Origin: Gammaproteobacteria bacterium LSUCC0112
Lineage (GTDB): Bacteria > Pseudomonadota > Gammaproteobacteria > Pseudomonadales > Pseudohongiellaceae
DNA: 64,000 bases
Assembly: GCA_004535785.1 (NCBI GenBank)
Contig: SPIB01000001.1
Coordinates: 709,141-773,140 of the forward strand
Direction: 5' to 3'
The translations under genes were made by a program, and so were the position numbers. The first letter of the stretch is position 1. Each line of letters begins with the position of its first letter. Below are positions 1-9,291 of this stretch, in pieces. Below the pieces are notes generated by a model. It was not told the DNA's origin and searched no databases. It saw only the letters and a list, made by a program, of their open reading frames with translations.

Positions 1-217
1 TTTTCCGCTTCAATGTGATTTTTTTCGGGGCAGCATCGGCAGCCTCCGTCGCACCGTGACTGCGACGCAGAAACAGCAACAAGGTATTCTTGTCGTCATT
101 TGAAATCGGATCTTCTGCGCGCGTATGCGGCAACCCCGCCTCTTTAATCTGAGCCAGTAGCCGTTCCGCGGTAACGCCAATTACTTTGGCGAACTCACCG
201 ACTGTTACATCTGCCAT
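1..217 (-). CDS. infB: Translation initiation factor IF-2, N-terminal fragment
   Basis: Only the first 72 codons lie in the window; the gene runs off the left edge. The translated N-terminus starts MADVTVGEFAKVIGV and matches the IF-2 N-terminal subdomain, which continues into a charged linker beginning KKITLKRK. The GTPase domain is outside the window. IF-2 delivers formyl-Met-tRNA to the 30S subunit. The ATG at 217 has a good AGGAG eight bases upstream. It follows nusA and rimP on the same strand, the standard rimP-nusA-infB order, and the initiator tRNA its product binds is encoded in the same block. Confidence 0.95.
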   Translation of the reverse strand, partial: MADVTVGEFAKVIGVTAERLLAQIKEAGLPHTRAEDPISNDDKNTLLLFLRRSHGATEAADAAPKKITLKRK

Positions 218-291
218 TTAACTACTCCTGTCTTCTCTTGCTGCCTGATCTGGCTTGGTGTGAACCGACTTGTACTGGTCAAAACCGGTTA

Positions 292-1779
292 TTACTCAAA
301 CCAGGGCGCTCGAGCCGTCATAATCAATTTGCCGGCACGTTCTTCGTCCATGCCGTCAATATCCATCAAATCATCAATTGACTGTTCCGCAAGGTCTTCC
401 ATGTTCAGAATACCTTTGCCAGCCAAGGCCATTGCCAACTCATCATCCATACCTTCCATGTTCAAAAGGTCGGCTTCCAGCTTGGCGCCTGACAAACCTT
501 CTTCCGAGGCAATTGCCTGAGTCAGCAAGGCGTCACGCGCGCGATCTCGCAGCTCTTTGGCGATGTCTTCATCAAAACCGTCAATGCTGAGCAATTCATC
601 GATAGGAACATAGGCCACTTCTTCCAACGAAGTGAAACCCTCTGCGACCAGCAACTCCGCAACATCTTCATCCACATCAAGCGCCTCCATAAAAATGGAG
701 ATAAAGCCGCTGGATTCCTGCTGCTGTTTGTTGCGAGCATCTTCAACGCTCATCACATTGATCGCCCAACCGGTCAGCTCTGCCGACAGTCGAACGTTCT
801 GGCCACTGCGACCGATGGCTTGCGCCAGGTTATCTTCTTCAACGGCAACGTCCATGGTGTGGCTGTCTTCGTCCATCACAATGGAGGCTACTTCTGCTGG
901 CGCCATGGCATTGATAACCAGTTGCGCGGGGTTATCATCCCAAAGGATTATGTCAATTCGCTCATTAGCCAGTTCGTTGGATACCACCTGTACCCGTGAA
1001 CCGCGCATACCCACACACGCACCAACCGGATCTATACGGCCGTCATTGGTACTGACCACAATTTTTGCTCGCGAACCCGGATCACGTGCCGCAGCGCGAA
1101 TCTCAATGATGCCGTCAGCAATTTCGGGCACTTCAATCTTGAACAGTTCAATCAACATGCCTGGTGCAGTGCGGCTCAGGAACAACTGAGGCCCGCGTGC
1201 TTCCTGACGCACCTCAAGTAGTAAGGCACGAATACGGTCGCCGGTACGGAACATCTCGCGCGGGATCATCTGATCACGTGGGAGCATGGCTTCGGCATTA
1301 CCGCCCAGATCAACCAGAATACTTTCACGGGTCACTTTTTTGACCGTGCCTGACACCAGCTTGCCCATCTTGTCGCGATATTCAGCAACAACCAGATCGC
1401 GCTCGGCCTCACGTACTTTTTGCACAATGACTTGTTTGGCAGTTTGCGCGGCAATACGCCCAAACTCAGTGTTTTCTATCTTCTCTTCCCAGAAATCGCC
1501 GATCTGGATGTCCGGGTTTTTGGCCTGCGCCTGATCCAGTGTCATCTGGTGCGCGGGATCATCAAAATTTTCGTCAGCGACCACATCCCAGCGACGGAAA
1601 GTCTCATATTGACCAGATTTGCGATTCACAACTACGCGGCAGTTGACTTCTTCGTCATCGAACAACTTTTTGGTTGCAGTTGCCAATGCAGATTCAATGG
1701 CTTCAAAAATAACTTCGCGCGCGACTCCTTTTTCATTGGAGACCGCGTCCGCAACCATCAGAATTTCTTTACTCATCAT
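292..1779 (-). CDS. nusA: Transcription termination/antitermination factor NusA
   Basis: A 495-residue protein of the usual gammaproteobacterial length that co-aligns end to end with NusA. The N-terminal RNA-polymerase-binding domain begins [16 protein letters not shown]. It is followed by an S1 domain (about 135-200), two KH domains (about 230-345, with [12 protein letters not shown] and a second [12 protein letters not shown]) and two acidic C-terminal repeats (about 365-490). NusA modulates pausing, intrinsic termination and rRNA antitermination. It lies between rimP and infB. The two terminator-like hairpins upstream of rimP are plausible sites of NusA feedback on its own operon; that is inferred from E. 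coli. Confidence 0.97.
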   Translation of the reverse strand: MMSKEILMVADAVSNEKGVAREVIFEAIESALATATKKLFDDEEVNCRVVVNRKSGQYETFRRWDVVADENFDDPAHQMTLDQAQAKNPDIQIGDFWEEKIENTEFGRIAAQTAKQVIVQKVREAERDLVVAEYRDKMGKLVSGTVKKVTRESILVDLGGNAEAMLPRDQMIPREMFRTGDRIRALLLEVRQEARGPQLFLSRTAPGMLIELFKIEVPEIADGIIEIRAAARDPGSRAKIVVSTNDGRIDPVGACVGMRGSRVQVVSNELANERIDIILWDDNPAQLVINAMAPAEVASIVMDEDSHTMDVAVEEDNLAQAIGRSGQNVRLSAELTGWAINVMSVEDARNKQQQESSGFISIFMEALDVDEDVAELLVAEGFTSLEEVAYVPIDELLSIDGFDEDIAKELRDRARDALLTQAIASEEGLSGAKLEADLLNMEGMDDELAMALAGKGILNMEDLAEQSIDDLMDIDGMDEERAGKLIMTARAPWFE

Positions 1780-1838
1780 AATAGTGTCACCTTACACACG
1801 GGTTCATCGTTCCATCAGAACACTGCCAAACAATTGTC

Positions 1839-2288
1839 TCAGGGCGCGATGTTCGCCTTGTCTACCTGTTGGTAGGGAATGTCATACACGTTGCCGTCCA
1901 CGGTCATTGAAATCACACCGTTTTCAGCCTTCTCCAAAACACCTTTAAACTTGCGGCGTCCATCAATGGGCGTGCGCAGTCGCAAACTGACAACATCGCC
2001 AACAAAACGGCCAAATTGCTCAAAATTGAATAACGGTCTGTCAAATCCAGGCGAAGACACCTCTAATGTGTATTCACCCGGGATTGGATCTTCCACATCG
2101 AGAATGGCGCTGACCTGGCGGCTGACCTTTTCACAATCATCAATCGAGATACCGTCAGGGCCGTCAATGTAAATCCTCAGCAAGGCCGAGTGCCCCCGTA
2201 CCAGATGCTCAACGCCCCAAAGCTCGAGACCCAGCGCTGTGACAGCAGGGCGAAACAGCTCTGCAATGTTGTCGATTGTTGCAACCAC
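1839..2288 (-). CDS. rimP: Ribosome maturation factor RimP
   Basis: RimP is needed for 30S subunit maturation. The open frame extends upstream to 2438, but family similarity only begins near VATIDNIAELFRPAV. The GTG at 2288 has an AGGA eleven bases upstream, giving a 149-residue protein of normal length. Visible hallmarks are the N-terminal GLELWGVEH and IYIDGPDGISIDDCEK region, the EVSSPGFDRPL motif in the middle and the C-terminal SH3-like barrel. The longer frame would read through the upstream terminator hairpin, another reason to prefer the GTG. First protein gene of rimP-nusA-infB. Confidence 0.94.
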   Translation of the reverse strand: MVATIDNIAELFRPAVTALGLELWGVEHLVRGHSALLRIYIDGPDGISIDDCEKVSRQVSAILDVEDPIPGEYTLEVSSPGFDRPLFNFEQFGRFVGDVVSLRLRTPIDGRRKFKGVLEKAENGVISMTVDGNVYDIPYQQVDKANIAP

Positions 2289-2319
2289 GATAACCAAGTT
2301 CCTGATTGATGCAGAATTT

Positions 2320-2356
2320 TCAAAAAACACAAACAAAAAGTGGGCCCAAGGCCCAC
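2320..2356 (-). terminator. Intrinsic terminator/attenuator in the rimP leader
   Basis: On the minus strand a perfect 7-bp stem, GTGGGCC/GGCCCAC with a three-base loop (2340-2356), is followed by a T-rich run (CTTTTTGTTTGTGTTTTTT). It lies about 35 bases before the rimP GTG, inside the operon, so it should act as a leaky or regulated terminator. In E. coli the metY-rimP leader also contains terminators through which NusA limits its own synthesis. Confidence 0.75.
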
Positions 2357-2461
2357 CGCTTAAACAAACTGCTTGTCTTGTCACAACGTTCCCGAAAGAA
2401 CACTGCGGCGGCGGCACCTCGTCCTCAGACCATTCCAATCCGACGAGCTTTCCCGACCCGA

Positions 2462-2489
2462 CCGAAAGCTCACTTGAGATTACTTTCGG
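2462..2489 (-). repeat. 7-bp inverted repeat in rimP leader
   Basis: CCGAAAG (2462-2468) pairs with CTTTCGG (2483-2489) around a 14-base loop. There is no T-run, so it is not a terminator. It lies between two real terminator hairpins in the roughly 260-base leader that separates tRNA-fMet from rimP. The function is unknown; it may be part of a folded leader RNA. Confidence 0.4.
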
Positions 2490-2492
2490 CCT

Positions 2493-2520
2493 TAATAAAA
2501 AGCCCCATCAAGGGGCTTTT
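2493..2520 (-). terminator. Intrinsic terminator after tRNA-fMet
   Basis: AGCCCC (2501-2506) pairs with GGGGCT (2512-2517) over a five-base loop, extended by flanking A and T runs. Read on the minus strand it ends GGGGCTTTTTATT. It is placed 35 bases after the mature 3' end of tRNA-fMet and should end most transcripts from the strong tRNA promoter. Confidence 0.8.
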
Positions 2521-2554
2521 GCGCGGCGCCCGGAAACACACGGGACCGCAGGTT

Positions 2555-2631
<77 letters not shown>

Positions 2632-2707
2632 ATAAAGCTTGAAATCCTTATTCACTGCCATTTCTGGCATCATCAGCTTCTGGCAAAGCTGCTGTTTGAG
2701 GGCCGGT

Positions 2708-2736
2708 ATTCTAGTCCTGCCCCTCAGGTGCGTCAA
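2708..2736 (-). promoter_or_regulatory. Strong sigma-70 promoter for tRNA-fMet/rimP
   Basis: On the minus strand TTGACG (2731-2736), a 17-base spacer and TAGAAT (2708-2713), followed by a GC-rich discriminator (ACCGGCCC). Box quality, spacing and the GC-rich start region are typical of stable-RNA promoters under stringent control. It lies between the two tRNA genes, so tRNA-fMet has its own promoter in addition to read-through from tpiA-secG-tRNA-Leu. Confidence 0.8.
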
Positions 2737-2753
2737 GACATTAATTTTTTAAT

Positions 2754-2772
2754 ACACCCTGAGAGTGGGTGT
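2754..2772 (-). repeat. Hairpin downstream of tRNA-Leu
   Basis: ACACCC (2754-2759) pairs with GGGTGT (2767-2772), loop of seven bases, 17 bases after the tRNA-Leu 3' end. What follows on the minus strand is A-rich (ATTAAAAAATT), not a T-run, so it is more likely a processing or 3'-protecting hairpin than a good intrinsic terminator. Confidence 0.45.
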
Positions 2773-2788
2773 CGTACGTCAATCAAAC

Positions 2789-2874
2789 TGGTGCCGAAGG
2801 CGAGACTTGAACTCGCACGACCAATGGCCACTACCCCCTCAAGATAGCGTGTCTACCAATTCCACCACTTCGGC
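2789..2874 (-). tRNA. leuU: tRNA-Leu (GAG anticodon)
   Basis: An 86-nt class II tRNA with encoded CCA. It starts GCCGAAGTGGTGGAATTGG and has anticodon loop TTGAGGG (GAG, reading CUC and CUU codons). The long variable arm (TGGCCATTGGTCG) and T-arm GAGTTCAAGTCTC are those of a tRNA-Leu. The 7-bp acceptor stem GCCGAAG/CTTCGGC is perfect. It lies directly after secG, the position of leuU in E. coli and of the tRNA-Leu next to secG in Pseudomonas. Confidence 0.96.
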
Positions 2875-2882
2875 AAAAACGT

Positions 2883-3281
2883 TTACTCTACTACCGGCAC
2901 TTCGCTGACTGGCACGTCACTCGCTGGCGCTGCCGGAACATCAGAGGCGGCAGGAGCGGTATCCAGTTGCGGAATATCCGACTGCTCAATCTCACGAAGG
3001 ATTTCCGGGCTGACCAGCGGTGCACCACCATCCAGATTACCACCCAGACTGTACTGCTTGGCATAAATGGCCAACGTCAGACTGGTCACAAAAAATATCA
3101 CTGCAGCAATTGTAGTAGAGCGGGTAAGAAAATTGCCACTACCAGAGCTGCCAAAAACAGTCTGGGATGCACCACTACCAAAAGCCGCACCTGCATCTGC
3201 GCCTTTGCCTTGCTGCAGCAACACCAGCGCAATAATTGCGATGGCAGCAATGACGTGCACAACCACGATCAGCGTTTCCAT
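2883..3281 (-). CDS. secG: Protein translocase subunit SecG
   Basis: A 132-residue membrane protein of the SecYEG channel. The first membrane segment (METLIVVVHVIAAIAIIALVLLQ) is followed by QQGKGADAGAAFGSG, the conserved cytoplasmic loop, then a second membrane segment (about 53-72). The tail is rich in Ala, Pro, Val and acidic residues and poorly conserved, as usual for SecG. It starts 3 bases after the tpiA stop and is surely co-transcribed with it; the tRNA-Leu follows by 8 bases. Confidence 0.95.
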   Translation of the reverse strand: METLIVVVHVIAAIAIIALVLLQQGKGADAGAAFGSGASQTVFGSSGSGNFLTRSTTIAAVIFFVTSLTLAIYAKQYSLGGNLDGGAPLVSPEILREIEQSDIPQLDTAPAASDVPAAPASDVPVSEVPVVE

Positions 3282-3284
3282 AAT

Positions 3285-4040
3285 TCAACTCACACTCTGG
3301 CATATACGAACAAAAGAGTCAGCATTCAAGGATGCCCCACCGATCAGTCCGCCATCGATATCGGGTTGCGCAAACAACGCCGGAGCATTTTCCGGATTGA
3401 CGCTACCACCATAAATAATTTGTACTGACTGTGCTACTTCATCATCCTGCAGAGCAATCAGTTGCCTGATTGCCGCGTGCATTTCCTGCGCCTGTTCTAC
3501 ACTCGCTGATCGACCAGTGCCTATCGCCCAAACCGGCTCATAAGCAATCACCGCGCGGCTAAAACCTGTTACACCGGCTTGATCAATCACCGCACTCAGT
3601 TGACGCTCTACAACCTGGCCGGCGATACCTTGGTCCCGCTCAGCGAGCGTTTCCCCCACACACAACACCGGGATCAACCCACTCTGTTGTGCGGCCACAA
3701 ATTTCTCAGCCACGTGCTGATCACATTCATTCATCAAACTGCGACGCTCCGAGTGCCCAACAATGACGTAGCGCACTCGAAAATCTGCCAACATGCTGGC
3801 AGATACTTCCCCGGTGTATGGACCGCTTTCATGAGCCCCGACATCCTGGGCACCCAGCACAATCTCTGTACCTTTAATCAGGGAATCAACCATCTGCAAA
3901 TACGGAAACGGCGGACAAATCACAATATCAACGCCATTTACGCCACCTGACAACGCAGGTATCAACCCGGAAACCAACTCCTGGATAAAAATCCGGTTCC
4001 CATGCATTTTCCAGTTTGCGGCAACCAGCGCTCGACGCAT
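3285..4040 (-). CDS. tpiA: Triosephosphate isomerase
   Basis: Interconverts dihydroxyacetone phosphate and glyceraldehyde 3-phosphate. The 251-residue protein shows AANWKMHG with the catalytic Lys near the N-terminus, VIVGHSERR with the electrophilic His, AYEPVWAIGTG with the catalytic Glu, and the phosphate-binding IYGGSVNPENA and GGLIGGASL loops. The open frame runs up to 4091, but the ATG at 4040 matches the family start, and the proposed promoter at 4091-4119 would exclude the longer form. The position between glmM and secG is the Pseudomonas arrangement. Confidence 0.97.
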   Translation of the reverse strand: MRRALVAANWKMHGNRIFIQELVSGLIPALSGGVNGVDIVICPPFPYLQMVDSLIKGTEIVLGAQDVGAHESGPYTGEVSASMLADFRVRYVIVGHSERRSLMNECDQHVAEKFVAAQQSGLIPVLCVGETLAERDQGIAGQVVERQLSAVIDQAGVTGFSRAVIAYEPVWAIGTGRSASVEQAQEMHAAIRQLIALQDDEVAQSVQIIYGGSVNPENAPALFAQPDIDGGLIGGASLNADSFVRICQSVS

Positions 4041-4090
4041 ATCAACTATCCTTAATACCGCTGCGTCCACCGAGGTTCCACGGGGGCGCA

Positions 4091-4119
4091 ACTATAACCA
4101 CTTTGAACCTGCCTTGCAA
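4091..4119 (-). promoter_or_regulatory. Sigma-70 promoter for tpiA-secG
   Basis: Minus-strand TTGCAA (4114-4119), exactly 17 bases, TATAGT (4091-4096). The predicted start of transcription is near 4084, leaving a leader of about 43 bases before the tpiA ATG. Identified by eye; one -35 mismatch class and good spacing. Confidence 0.65.
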
Positions 4120-4177
4120 GACAGCACAACTGCGCAGATCAACTCAAATCAGTAAAATCTTTTGGAAACCAACACCC

Positions 4178-5545
4178 CTAACCGGGACTTGAAACCGACT
4201 TCACCACCTCAGCTATTTCTTGCGCATATTGCGCCACTAACGCCTGATCATCACCCTCCACCATCACACGCACCACGGGCTCCGTACCGGAGGGTCTTAA
4301 CAGTACCCGACCACGCCCAGCCATTTTTGCCTCGACTGAACTGACTGCCAACTTGACAGGGACACTGTCCATGACCAGCGGTTTGCTGTTGACCCGCACA
4401 TTGATCATGGTCTGTGGCATCTTGCGCATTTTGCTGCGCAGTTCAAACAGACTGGTGTTGGTCTGCATCATAGCGGCCAGCACTTGCAACGCGGACACAA
4501 TACCATCACCTGTTGTGCCAACATCCAGACAAACAATATGACCAGAGGACTCTCCGCCCAGCAGCCAGGATTTTTTCTTCAACATTTCCATCACGTAGCG
4601 ATCGCCCACGTCGGTGCGCACAAATGGCACATCCAGCGCTTCGAGCCCAAGCTCCAGTCCAAGATTACTCATCAAGGTACCAACGACGCCGCCAAATGCC
4701 ATATGGCGACGACGTCGATCGCGCGCAATGATGTACAACAACTCATCACCATCAACCACATTACCAAGATGATCCACCATGATCACACGGTCGCCATCGC
4801 CATCAAATGCGATGCCGATATCGGCCTGCTCCGCGAGCACTTGCTGAACGAGTCCCACCGGTGACGTGGAGCCACAGTCCTTATTGATGTTAAGACCGTT
4901 AGGTGAGACACCAATTGCTTTGACGGTTGCGCCCAGTTCGGAAAAAACGTTACCAGCAATGTGGTAAGTCGATCCATTGGCACAATCAATCACCACTTTT
5001 AAACCGCGCAACGCTGCATTGCCGGGCACGGTGCGCTTGCAATATTCAATATATCGTCCCGCAGCATCGGTGATTCGGGAAACTTTGCCGATATCCGCAG
5101 AACTGACCGTGGTAATGTCCTTGCCCAGATACTCTTCGATGGCCAGCTCGGTTTCATCGGGCAGTTTGGTGCCATCACCGTCAAAAAACTTGATGCCATT
5201 GTCCTGAAACGCGTTGTGTGATGCACTGATCACGATGCCCGCCTGCGCACCAAATGTTCGAGTCAGATAGGCAATTGCTGGCGTCGGCATTGGCCCAAGC
5301 ATATTGATGTCAACACCCGCTGATGCGAGTCCGGCCTCAAGCGCGGCTTCAAACATGTATCCGGAGATACGCGTGTCTTTACCAATCAGAATTTTGCTGC
5401 GCTGACCGCCGGATTTGGCAAATACCTTTCCCGCCGCCCAACCGAGCTTGAGCATAAAATCCGGCGTGATCGGGTACTCACCCACGCGACCGCGAATTCC
5501 ATCCGTACCAAAAAATTGTTTTTCTGCTTTTTTGCCAGACCCCAT
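4178..5545 (-). CDS. glmM: Phosphoglucosamine mutase
   Basis: Converts glucosamine 6-phosphate to glucosamine 1-phosphate, feeding UDP-GlcNAc for peptidoglycan and LPS. At 455 residues it matches GlmM length. Motifs in order: [15 protein letters not shown] at the N-terminus, [16 protein letters not shown] with the phosphoserine of the alpha-D-phosphohexomutase family, the metal-binding [12 protein letters not shown], the sugar-specificity loop GGESSGHI, and the C-terminal [14 protein letters not shown] phosphate loop. It lies between folP and tpiA, its usual place. No hydrophobic or signal segment; cytoplasmic. Confidence 0.97.
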   Translation of the reverse strand: MGSGKKAEKQFFGTDGIRGRVGEYPITPDFMLKLGWAAGKVFAKSGGQRSKILIGKDTRISGYMFEAALEAGLASAGVDINMLGPMPTPAIAYLTRTFGAQAGIVISASHNAFQDNGIKFFDGDGTKLPDETELAIEEYLGKDITTVSSADIGKVSRITDAAGRYIEYCKRTVPGNAALRGLKVVIDCANGSTYHIAGNVFSELGATVKAIGVSPNGLNINKDCGSTSPVGLVQQVLAEQADIGIAFDGDGDRVIMVDHLGNVVDGDELLYIIARDRRRRHMAFGGVVGTLMSNLGLELGLEALDVPFVRTDVGDRYVMEMLKKKSWLLGGESSGHIVCLDVGTTGDGIVSALQVLAAMMQTNTSLFELRSKMRKMPQTMINVRVNSKPLVMDSVPVKLAVSSVEAKMAGRGRVLLRPSGTEPVVRVMVEGDDQALVAQYAQEIAEVVKSVSSPG

Positions 5546-5591
5546 TTTTTAACCTCTGTATTCCGTTATCGGGCGGATTATAAACACTTCA

Positions 5592-6497
5592 TCAGCCTGT
5601 CTGGCCAGCGTTTCGCATCGCCAAAAATATCTTTAAAGCATCCACCGTAGACTGCACATCATGAACTCGAATGATGTGAGCACCCGCAACAGCCGCCAGT
5701 ACAGCACCTGCCAGACTTCCCGCCAGTCGATCTGCGGATGAAGCACCCAGCACTGCACCAATCATGGATTTTCTGGACAGACCAATTAAAAGCGGCGAGC
5801 CCAAGGTATGCATCTCCCTCAGTCGCGCCAACAGCGCATAGTTGTGAACCAGAGTTTTTCCGAACCCAAAGCCGGGATCAAGACAAATACGATCGCTGCT
5901 GATGCCTGCCTGCTCGCAAACTCGCTTGCGAGCCAATAAAAAAGCACCGACCTCGGCACACACATCAGAGTAGTGCGGAGCTTGCTGCATAAACGCCGGC
6001 TCCCCTTGCATGTGCATCAGACAAACGGCCAGATTGGTTGCTGCGGCCGCCTCAAGTGCGCCAGGTCGCTGCAATGCACGCACATCATTGATCATGTCAG
6101 CACCGGCGTCAGCTGACGCAGCAATCACAGCGGCCGAACTGGTATCCACAGAAATGCGCACATCAAAATTGCGTCTGATTGCCGCCACCACAGGAATGAC
6201 GCGCTCAAGCTCTTCGGTATCACTGACTGACGGCGCGCCAGGCCGCGTCGATTCGCCGCCCACGTCAATGATATCGACGCCGGCAGCCACCATGGCTTGA
6301 GCAGCAAACAATGCTTTATCGAGGGAGACTTTGAAGTGAGCTCCGTTGTCGGCAGACAGAGCCCCGCCATCCGAAAATGAATCGGGCGTGACATTCAGAA
6401 TACCCATCACGCGAGGAACTGACAGATCCAGCCAGCGTCCAGACATGCTCAGTCTGGACGCTGGTGTGTGCACTGATGTCAAATCAGCTTCGGACAC
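5592..6497 (-). CDS. folP: Dihydropteroate synthase
   Basis: Condenses 6-hydroxymethyl-dihydropterin pyrophosphate with p-aminobenzoate in folate synthesis; target of sulfonamides. Family signatures are visible: MGILNVTPDSFSDGG (substrate loop 1), DVGGESTRPGA (loop 2), ISVDTSSAAV, MINDVRAL, CLDPGFGFGKTL and LIGLSRKSMIG. The 301-residue frame starts at a GTG (6497) with GGGAG about eight bases upstream. An extra N-terminal stretch of some 25 residues precedes the conserved barrel. It follows ftsH and precedes glmM, the conserved order. Confidence 0.96.
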   Translation of the reverse strand: MSEADLTSVHTPASRLSMSGRWLDLSVPRVMGILNVTPDSFSDGGALSADNGAHFKVSLDKALFAAQAMVAAGVDIIDVGGESTRPGAPSVSDTEELERVIPVVAAIRRNFDVRISVDTSSAAVIAASADAGADMINDVRALQRPGALEAAAATNLAVCLMHMQGEPAFMQQAPHYSDVCAEVGAFLLARKRVCEQAGISSDRICLDPGFGFGKTLVHNYALLARLREMHTLGSPLLIGLSRKSMIGAVLGASSADRLAGSLAGAVLAAVAGAHIIRVHDVQSTVDALKIFLAMRNAGQTG

Positions 6498-6529
6498 GCA
6501 GTCGCTCCCGCTTGTTTGTCAACAAACAA

Positions 6530-8461
6530 TTAATGTTCGCTGGCGGGACCACCGATTGGCTTGTCAGACATCACATCATTGACTGGTGCTTCGGTTCTTG
6601 CGGAGCCCGAGCCACTGCTACTGTCAGACCAGTCCGCTGGCGGACGTGGCTTTCGGCCAGACATGATGTCATTGATCTGTTCTGCGTCGATGGTTTCATA
6701 TTCCATCAATGCATCTTTCATCAATTCAAGCTTGTCACGATTCTCTTCCAACATGCGACGTGCCCTGCTGTAACAGAAATCGATGATGCTTTTGACTTCT
6801 TCATCAATCAACTTGGCCGTTTCACCTGAATGATGTTTTGGCGCGCCACCTGCGGACCGGCCAAGGAAAACCTCACCATCGTCTTCGGCATACATCAAGG
6901 GGCCGAGTTTTTCAGACAGTCCCCACTTGGTGACCATGTTCCGCGCCATTTCCGTTGCCCGCTGAATATCGTTGGACGCGCCCGTGGTCACACCATCCAC
7001 ACCCAGCGTCATTTCCTCGGCGATACGACCACCATACAAGCTGCTGATCTGACTCATGATGGCGAGTTTGCTGATACTGTAGCGATCTTCCTCCGGCAGG
7101 AACATGGTCACACCCAGTGCGCGACCGCGCGGGATGATGCTGACCTTGTAAACCGGATCATGCTCAGGCACCAATCGGCCAACAATCGCATGGCCTGCTT
7201 CATGATAGGCAGTATTGGTTTTCTCTTTTTCAGACATCACCATGGACTTACGTTCAGTACCCATCATGATTTTGTCTTTGGCTTTTTCAAACTCCTCCAT
7301 TGTCACCAAGCGCCGGCCACCGCGAGCCGCAAACAATGCCGCCTCGTTGACCAGGTTAGCCAGGTCTGCGCCTGAAAAGCCCGGCGTGCCGCGCGCAATC
7401 ACACCCGCATCGACATTGTCTGCAATCGGCACTTTGCGCATGTGGACTTTCAGAATCTGTTCACGACCGCGGATATCGGGCAACCCTACCACTACTTGAC
7501 GGTCGAAACGGCCCGGACGCAGCAGCGCAGGGTCCAGTACATCCGGTCGGTTGGTGGCAGCAATCACAATGATGCCGTCGTTGACTTCAAAACCATCCAT
7601 TTCAACCAGCAACTGGTTCAGTGTCTGCTCGCGCTCATCGTGCCCACCACCCAGACCTGCGCCACGGTGACGACCGACTGCGTCAATTTCGTCGATAAAG
7701 ATAATGCACGGCGCCTGCTTCTTGGCCTGGTCGAACATGTCACGCACACGCGACGCGCCCACACCCACAAACATTTCAACAAAGTCAGAACCGGAGATTG
7801 AGAAAAATGGCACTTTGGCTTCGCCGGCAATGGCTTTGGCAAGCAGGGTTTTACCTGTACCCGGCTGGCCAACCATCAGGATGCCACGCGGGATACGTCC
7901 ACCCAGACGCTGAAACTTGTCCGGCTCACGCAGGAAATCAACCAGTTCTTTAACGTCTTCTTTGGCCTCATCGACCCCGGCCACGTCAGCAAAGGTGACT
8001 TTGATCTGATCTTCACCTAACAATTTGGCCTTACTCTTGCCAAACGACATGGGCCCGCCTTTACCGCCAGCACCACCGCCCTGCATCTGCCGCATAAAAA
8101 AGAAAAACAAGGCGATAATAATCAGAATCGGGAAGCTGGCGACCAGCAACTGCGTCCACAGACTCTGTCTTTCGGGTTCAGACGCACGAATTTCGACGTT
8201 GTTGTTAAACAAATCATCCATCAATTGGTCGTCGCCAATCATCGGGATCGTGGTATTGAAGCGGGTATTATCGGATCGCACGCCATTAACCGTCACGCCC
8301 GCTATATTGACTGAGCGCACCTGCCCTGACCTGACTTCACGGATAAAATCCGAATAGTTGACCTGAGAGGTTACCGGCTCCTGGTTTATATTGTTGAAAA
8401 CAGTCAGTAATACTGCCGCTATCACCATCCAGAGCAATAAATTCTTTGCCATATCGTTCAA
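6530..8461 (-). CDS. ftsH: ATP-dependent zinc metalloprotease FtsH
   Basis: Membrane-anchored AAA+ protease that degrades LpxC, sigma-32 and misassembled membrane proteins. Order in the 643 residues: N-terminal membrane segment, periplasmic domain, second membrane segment (near 105-125), a Gly-rich linker, Walker [14 protein letters not shown], Walker [12 protein letters not shown], the second region of homology, zinc site HEAGH, and the third metal ligand region further on. The C-terminus is the variable Pro/Ser-rich tail. Two starts are possible: TTG at 8461, with GGGGGA seven bases upstream, or the in-frame ATG at 8452 that begins MAKNLLLW like E. coli. The ribosome-binding site favours the TTG. 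Confidence 0.97.
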   Translation of the reverse strand: MNDMAKNLLLWMVIAAVLLTVFNNINQEPVTSQVNYSDFIREVRSGQVRSVNIAGVTVNGVRSDNTRFNTTIPMIGDDQLMDDLFNNNVEIRASEPERQSLWTQLLVASFPILIIIALFFFFMRQMQGGGAGGKGGPMSFGKSKAKLLGEDQIKVTFADVAGVDEAKEDVKELVDFLREPDKFQRLGGRIPRGILMVGQPGTGKTLLAKAIAGEAKVPFFSISGSDFVEMFVGVGASRVRDMFDQAKKQAPCIIFIDEIDAVGRHRGAGLGGGHDEREQTLNQLLVEMDGFEVNDGIIVIAATNRPDVLDPALLRPGRFDRQVVVGLPDIRGREQILKVHMRKVPIADNVDAGVIARGTPGFSGADLANLVNEAALFAARGGRRLVTMEEFEKAKDKIMMGTERKSMVMSEKEKTNTAYHEAGHAIVGRLVPEHDPVYKVSIIPRGRALGVTMFLPEEDRYSISKLAIMSQISSLYGGRIAEEMTLGVDGVTTGASNDIQRATEMARNMVTKWGLSEKLGPLMYAEDDGEVFLGRSAGGAPKHHSGETAKLIDEEVKSIIDFCYSRARRMLEENRDKLELMKDALMEYETIDAEQINDIMSGRKPRPPADWSDSSSGSGSARTEAPVNDVMSDKPIGGPASEH

Positions 8462-8816
8462 GGGAATATCCCCCTTTGCTGAGAAGAATCCCTGGGGTGT
8501 AACCCGTCAGGACTCAGATTAAATTCGTAAGCGTGTTGCAACAGTCAACCATCGTTTGATGCTGCTTTGTCTGTGTTAAGACCGTTGCAAATCGCTTTGC
8601 CATTCCCTCACTACCCCGGAAATTAAATGGAGGCTAAAAACACCTTCTATTGACACCCTGCATCACCATGAAGCGGAGACCAGAGAGCTGAAGCCGGGGC
8701 GGATTATTATTTCAGACGCCTTCCAGCAGATGGGGGCTGTTGGTTGATATTACAAGATAGAACTTGTGATTGTCCAAGACAAAGCATTGTGGTGTCCCGA
8801 CAACTTGTAACAGTCT
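8462..8816. other. Gene-free interval where rlmE is normally found
   Basis: There is no convincing gene here. In E. coli and Pseudomonas the 23S rRNA methyltransferase gene rlmE (ftsJ) sits immediately upstream of ftsH on the same strand. None of the six frames shows its DLGAAPGGWSQ motif, and the short minus-strand frames at 8707-8987 have no recognisable features. A minus-strand TTGACT (near 8550) with a T/A-rich stretch about 19 bases downstream could be the ftsH promoter, but the spacing is poor. Confidence 0.6.
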
Positions 8817-8845
8817 TTGTTGAACCAGCCTTGCTGGGGTACAAT
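8817..8845 (+). promoter_or_regulatory. Sigma-70 promoter for yhbY
   Basis: TTGTTG (8817-8822), a 17-base spacer and TACAAT (8840-8845). Five of six matches at -10 and four at -35. Transcription would start near 8852, giving a leader of about 90 bases before the yhbY ATG at 8940. Confidence 0.6.
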
Positions 8846-8939
8846 GCCGTCCCTTGATCCTGACGCTCTGCTTGTAGCAAAGCCAAGCATCCAATCGCCA
8901 TTCATTACTCCCCAGCACGGGGACTACGCCGGACATTTT

Positions 8940-9263
8940 ATGAGCAACCAAGCACTGGACACGCGTCAACTGCGCGCAATTGCGCACAAACTTAAACCCA
9001 TTGTGACGGTTGCACAGAAAGGCCTGTCAGAAACTGTTCATAAAGAAATTGATCAGGCACTGGCACGGCACGAACTGATCAAGGTGAAAATTGTGGTAGG
9101 TGATCGCGATTTACGAAAAGAAGTGGCCGCTGAAATCTGTGAACAGACGCGCTGCGAACTGATTCAGAGTATCGGCAATATTGTGGTGCTCTTCCGCGCC
9201 GCGCGTCAGCCTGACCCCAAACTCTCCAATATCCTGCGCAACAAAAATATGCCCGGCCTGTAA
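8940..9263 (+). CDS. yhbY: Ribosome assembly RNA-binding protein YhbY (CRM domain)
   Basis: A 107-residue single-domain CRM protein. The family pattern is clear: LRAIAHKLKPIVTVAQKGLSE, then a helix with ALARHELIKVKI, then ICEQTRCELIQSIGNIVVLFRA, with the GxxG-type loop here read as QKGLS. CRM proteins bind the large-subunit precursor in 50S assembly. The frame is open to 8817, but similarity begins at the ATG at 8940 and the upstream part overlaps the promoter. It is convergent with greA and divergent from ftsH, as in other gammaproteobacteria, except that rlmE is absent. Confidence 0.93.
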   Translation: MSNQALDTRQLRAIAHKLKPIVTVAQKGLSETVHKEIDQALARHELIKVKIVVGDRDLRKEVAAEICEQTRCELIQSIGNIVVLFRAARQPDPKLSNILRNKNMPGL

Positions 9264-9277
9264 CACGCCAGGCATAT
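9243..9277 (-). terminator. Intrinsic terminator of greA
   Basis: An 11-bp stem with one G-U pair (9247-9257 with 9267-9277) and a nine-base loop. On the minus strand it ends GGGCATATTTTTGTTG. It overlaps the 3' end and stop codon of the convergent yhbY gene. On the plus strand it lacks a T-run, so it serves greA. Confidence 0.7.
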
Positions 9278-9291
9278 CTGCCTAAGACCTT

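Noticed and set aside
8712-8987. Minus-strand frames of 60-90 codons upstream of ftsH as a possible rlmE remnant
   Set aside because: No DLGAAPGGWSQ-type motif or other methyltransferase segment, and they overlap the yhbY promoter and start.
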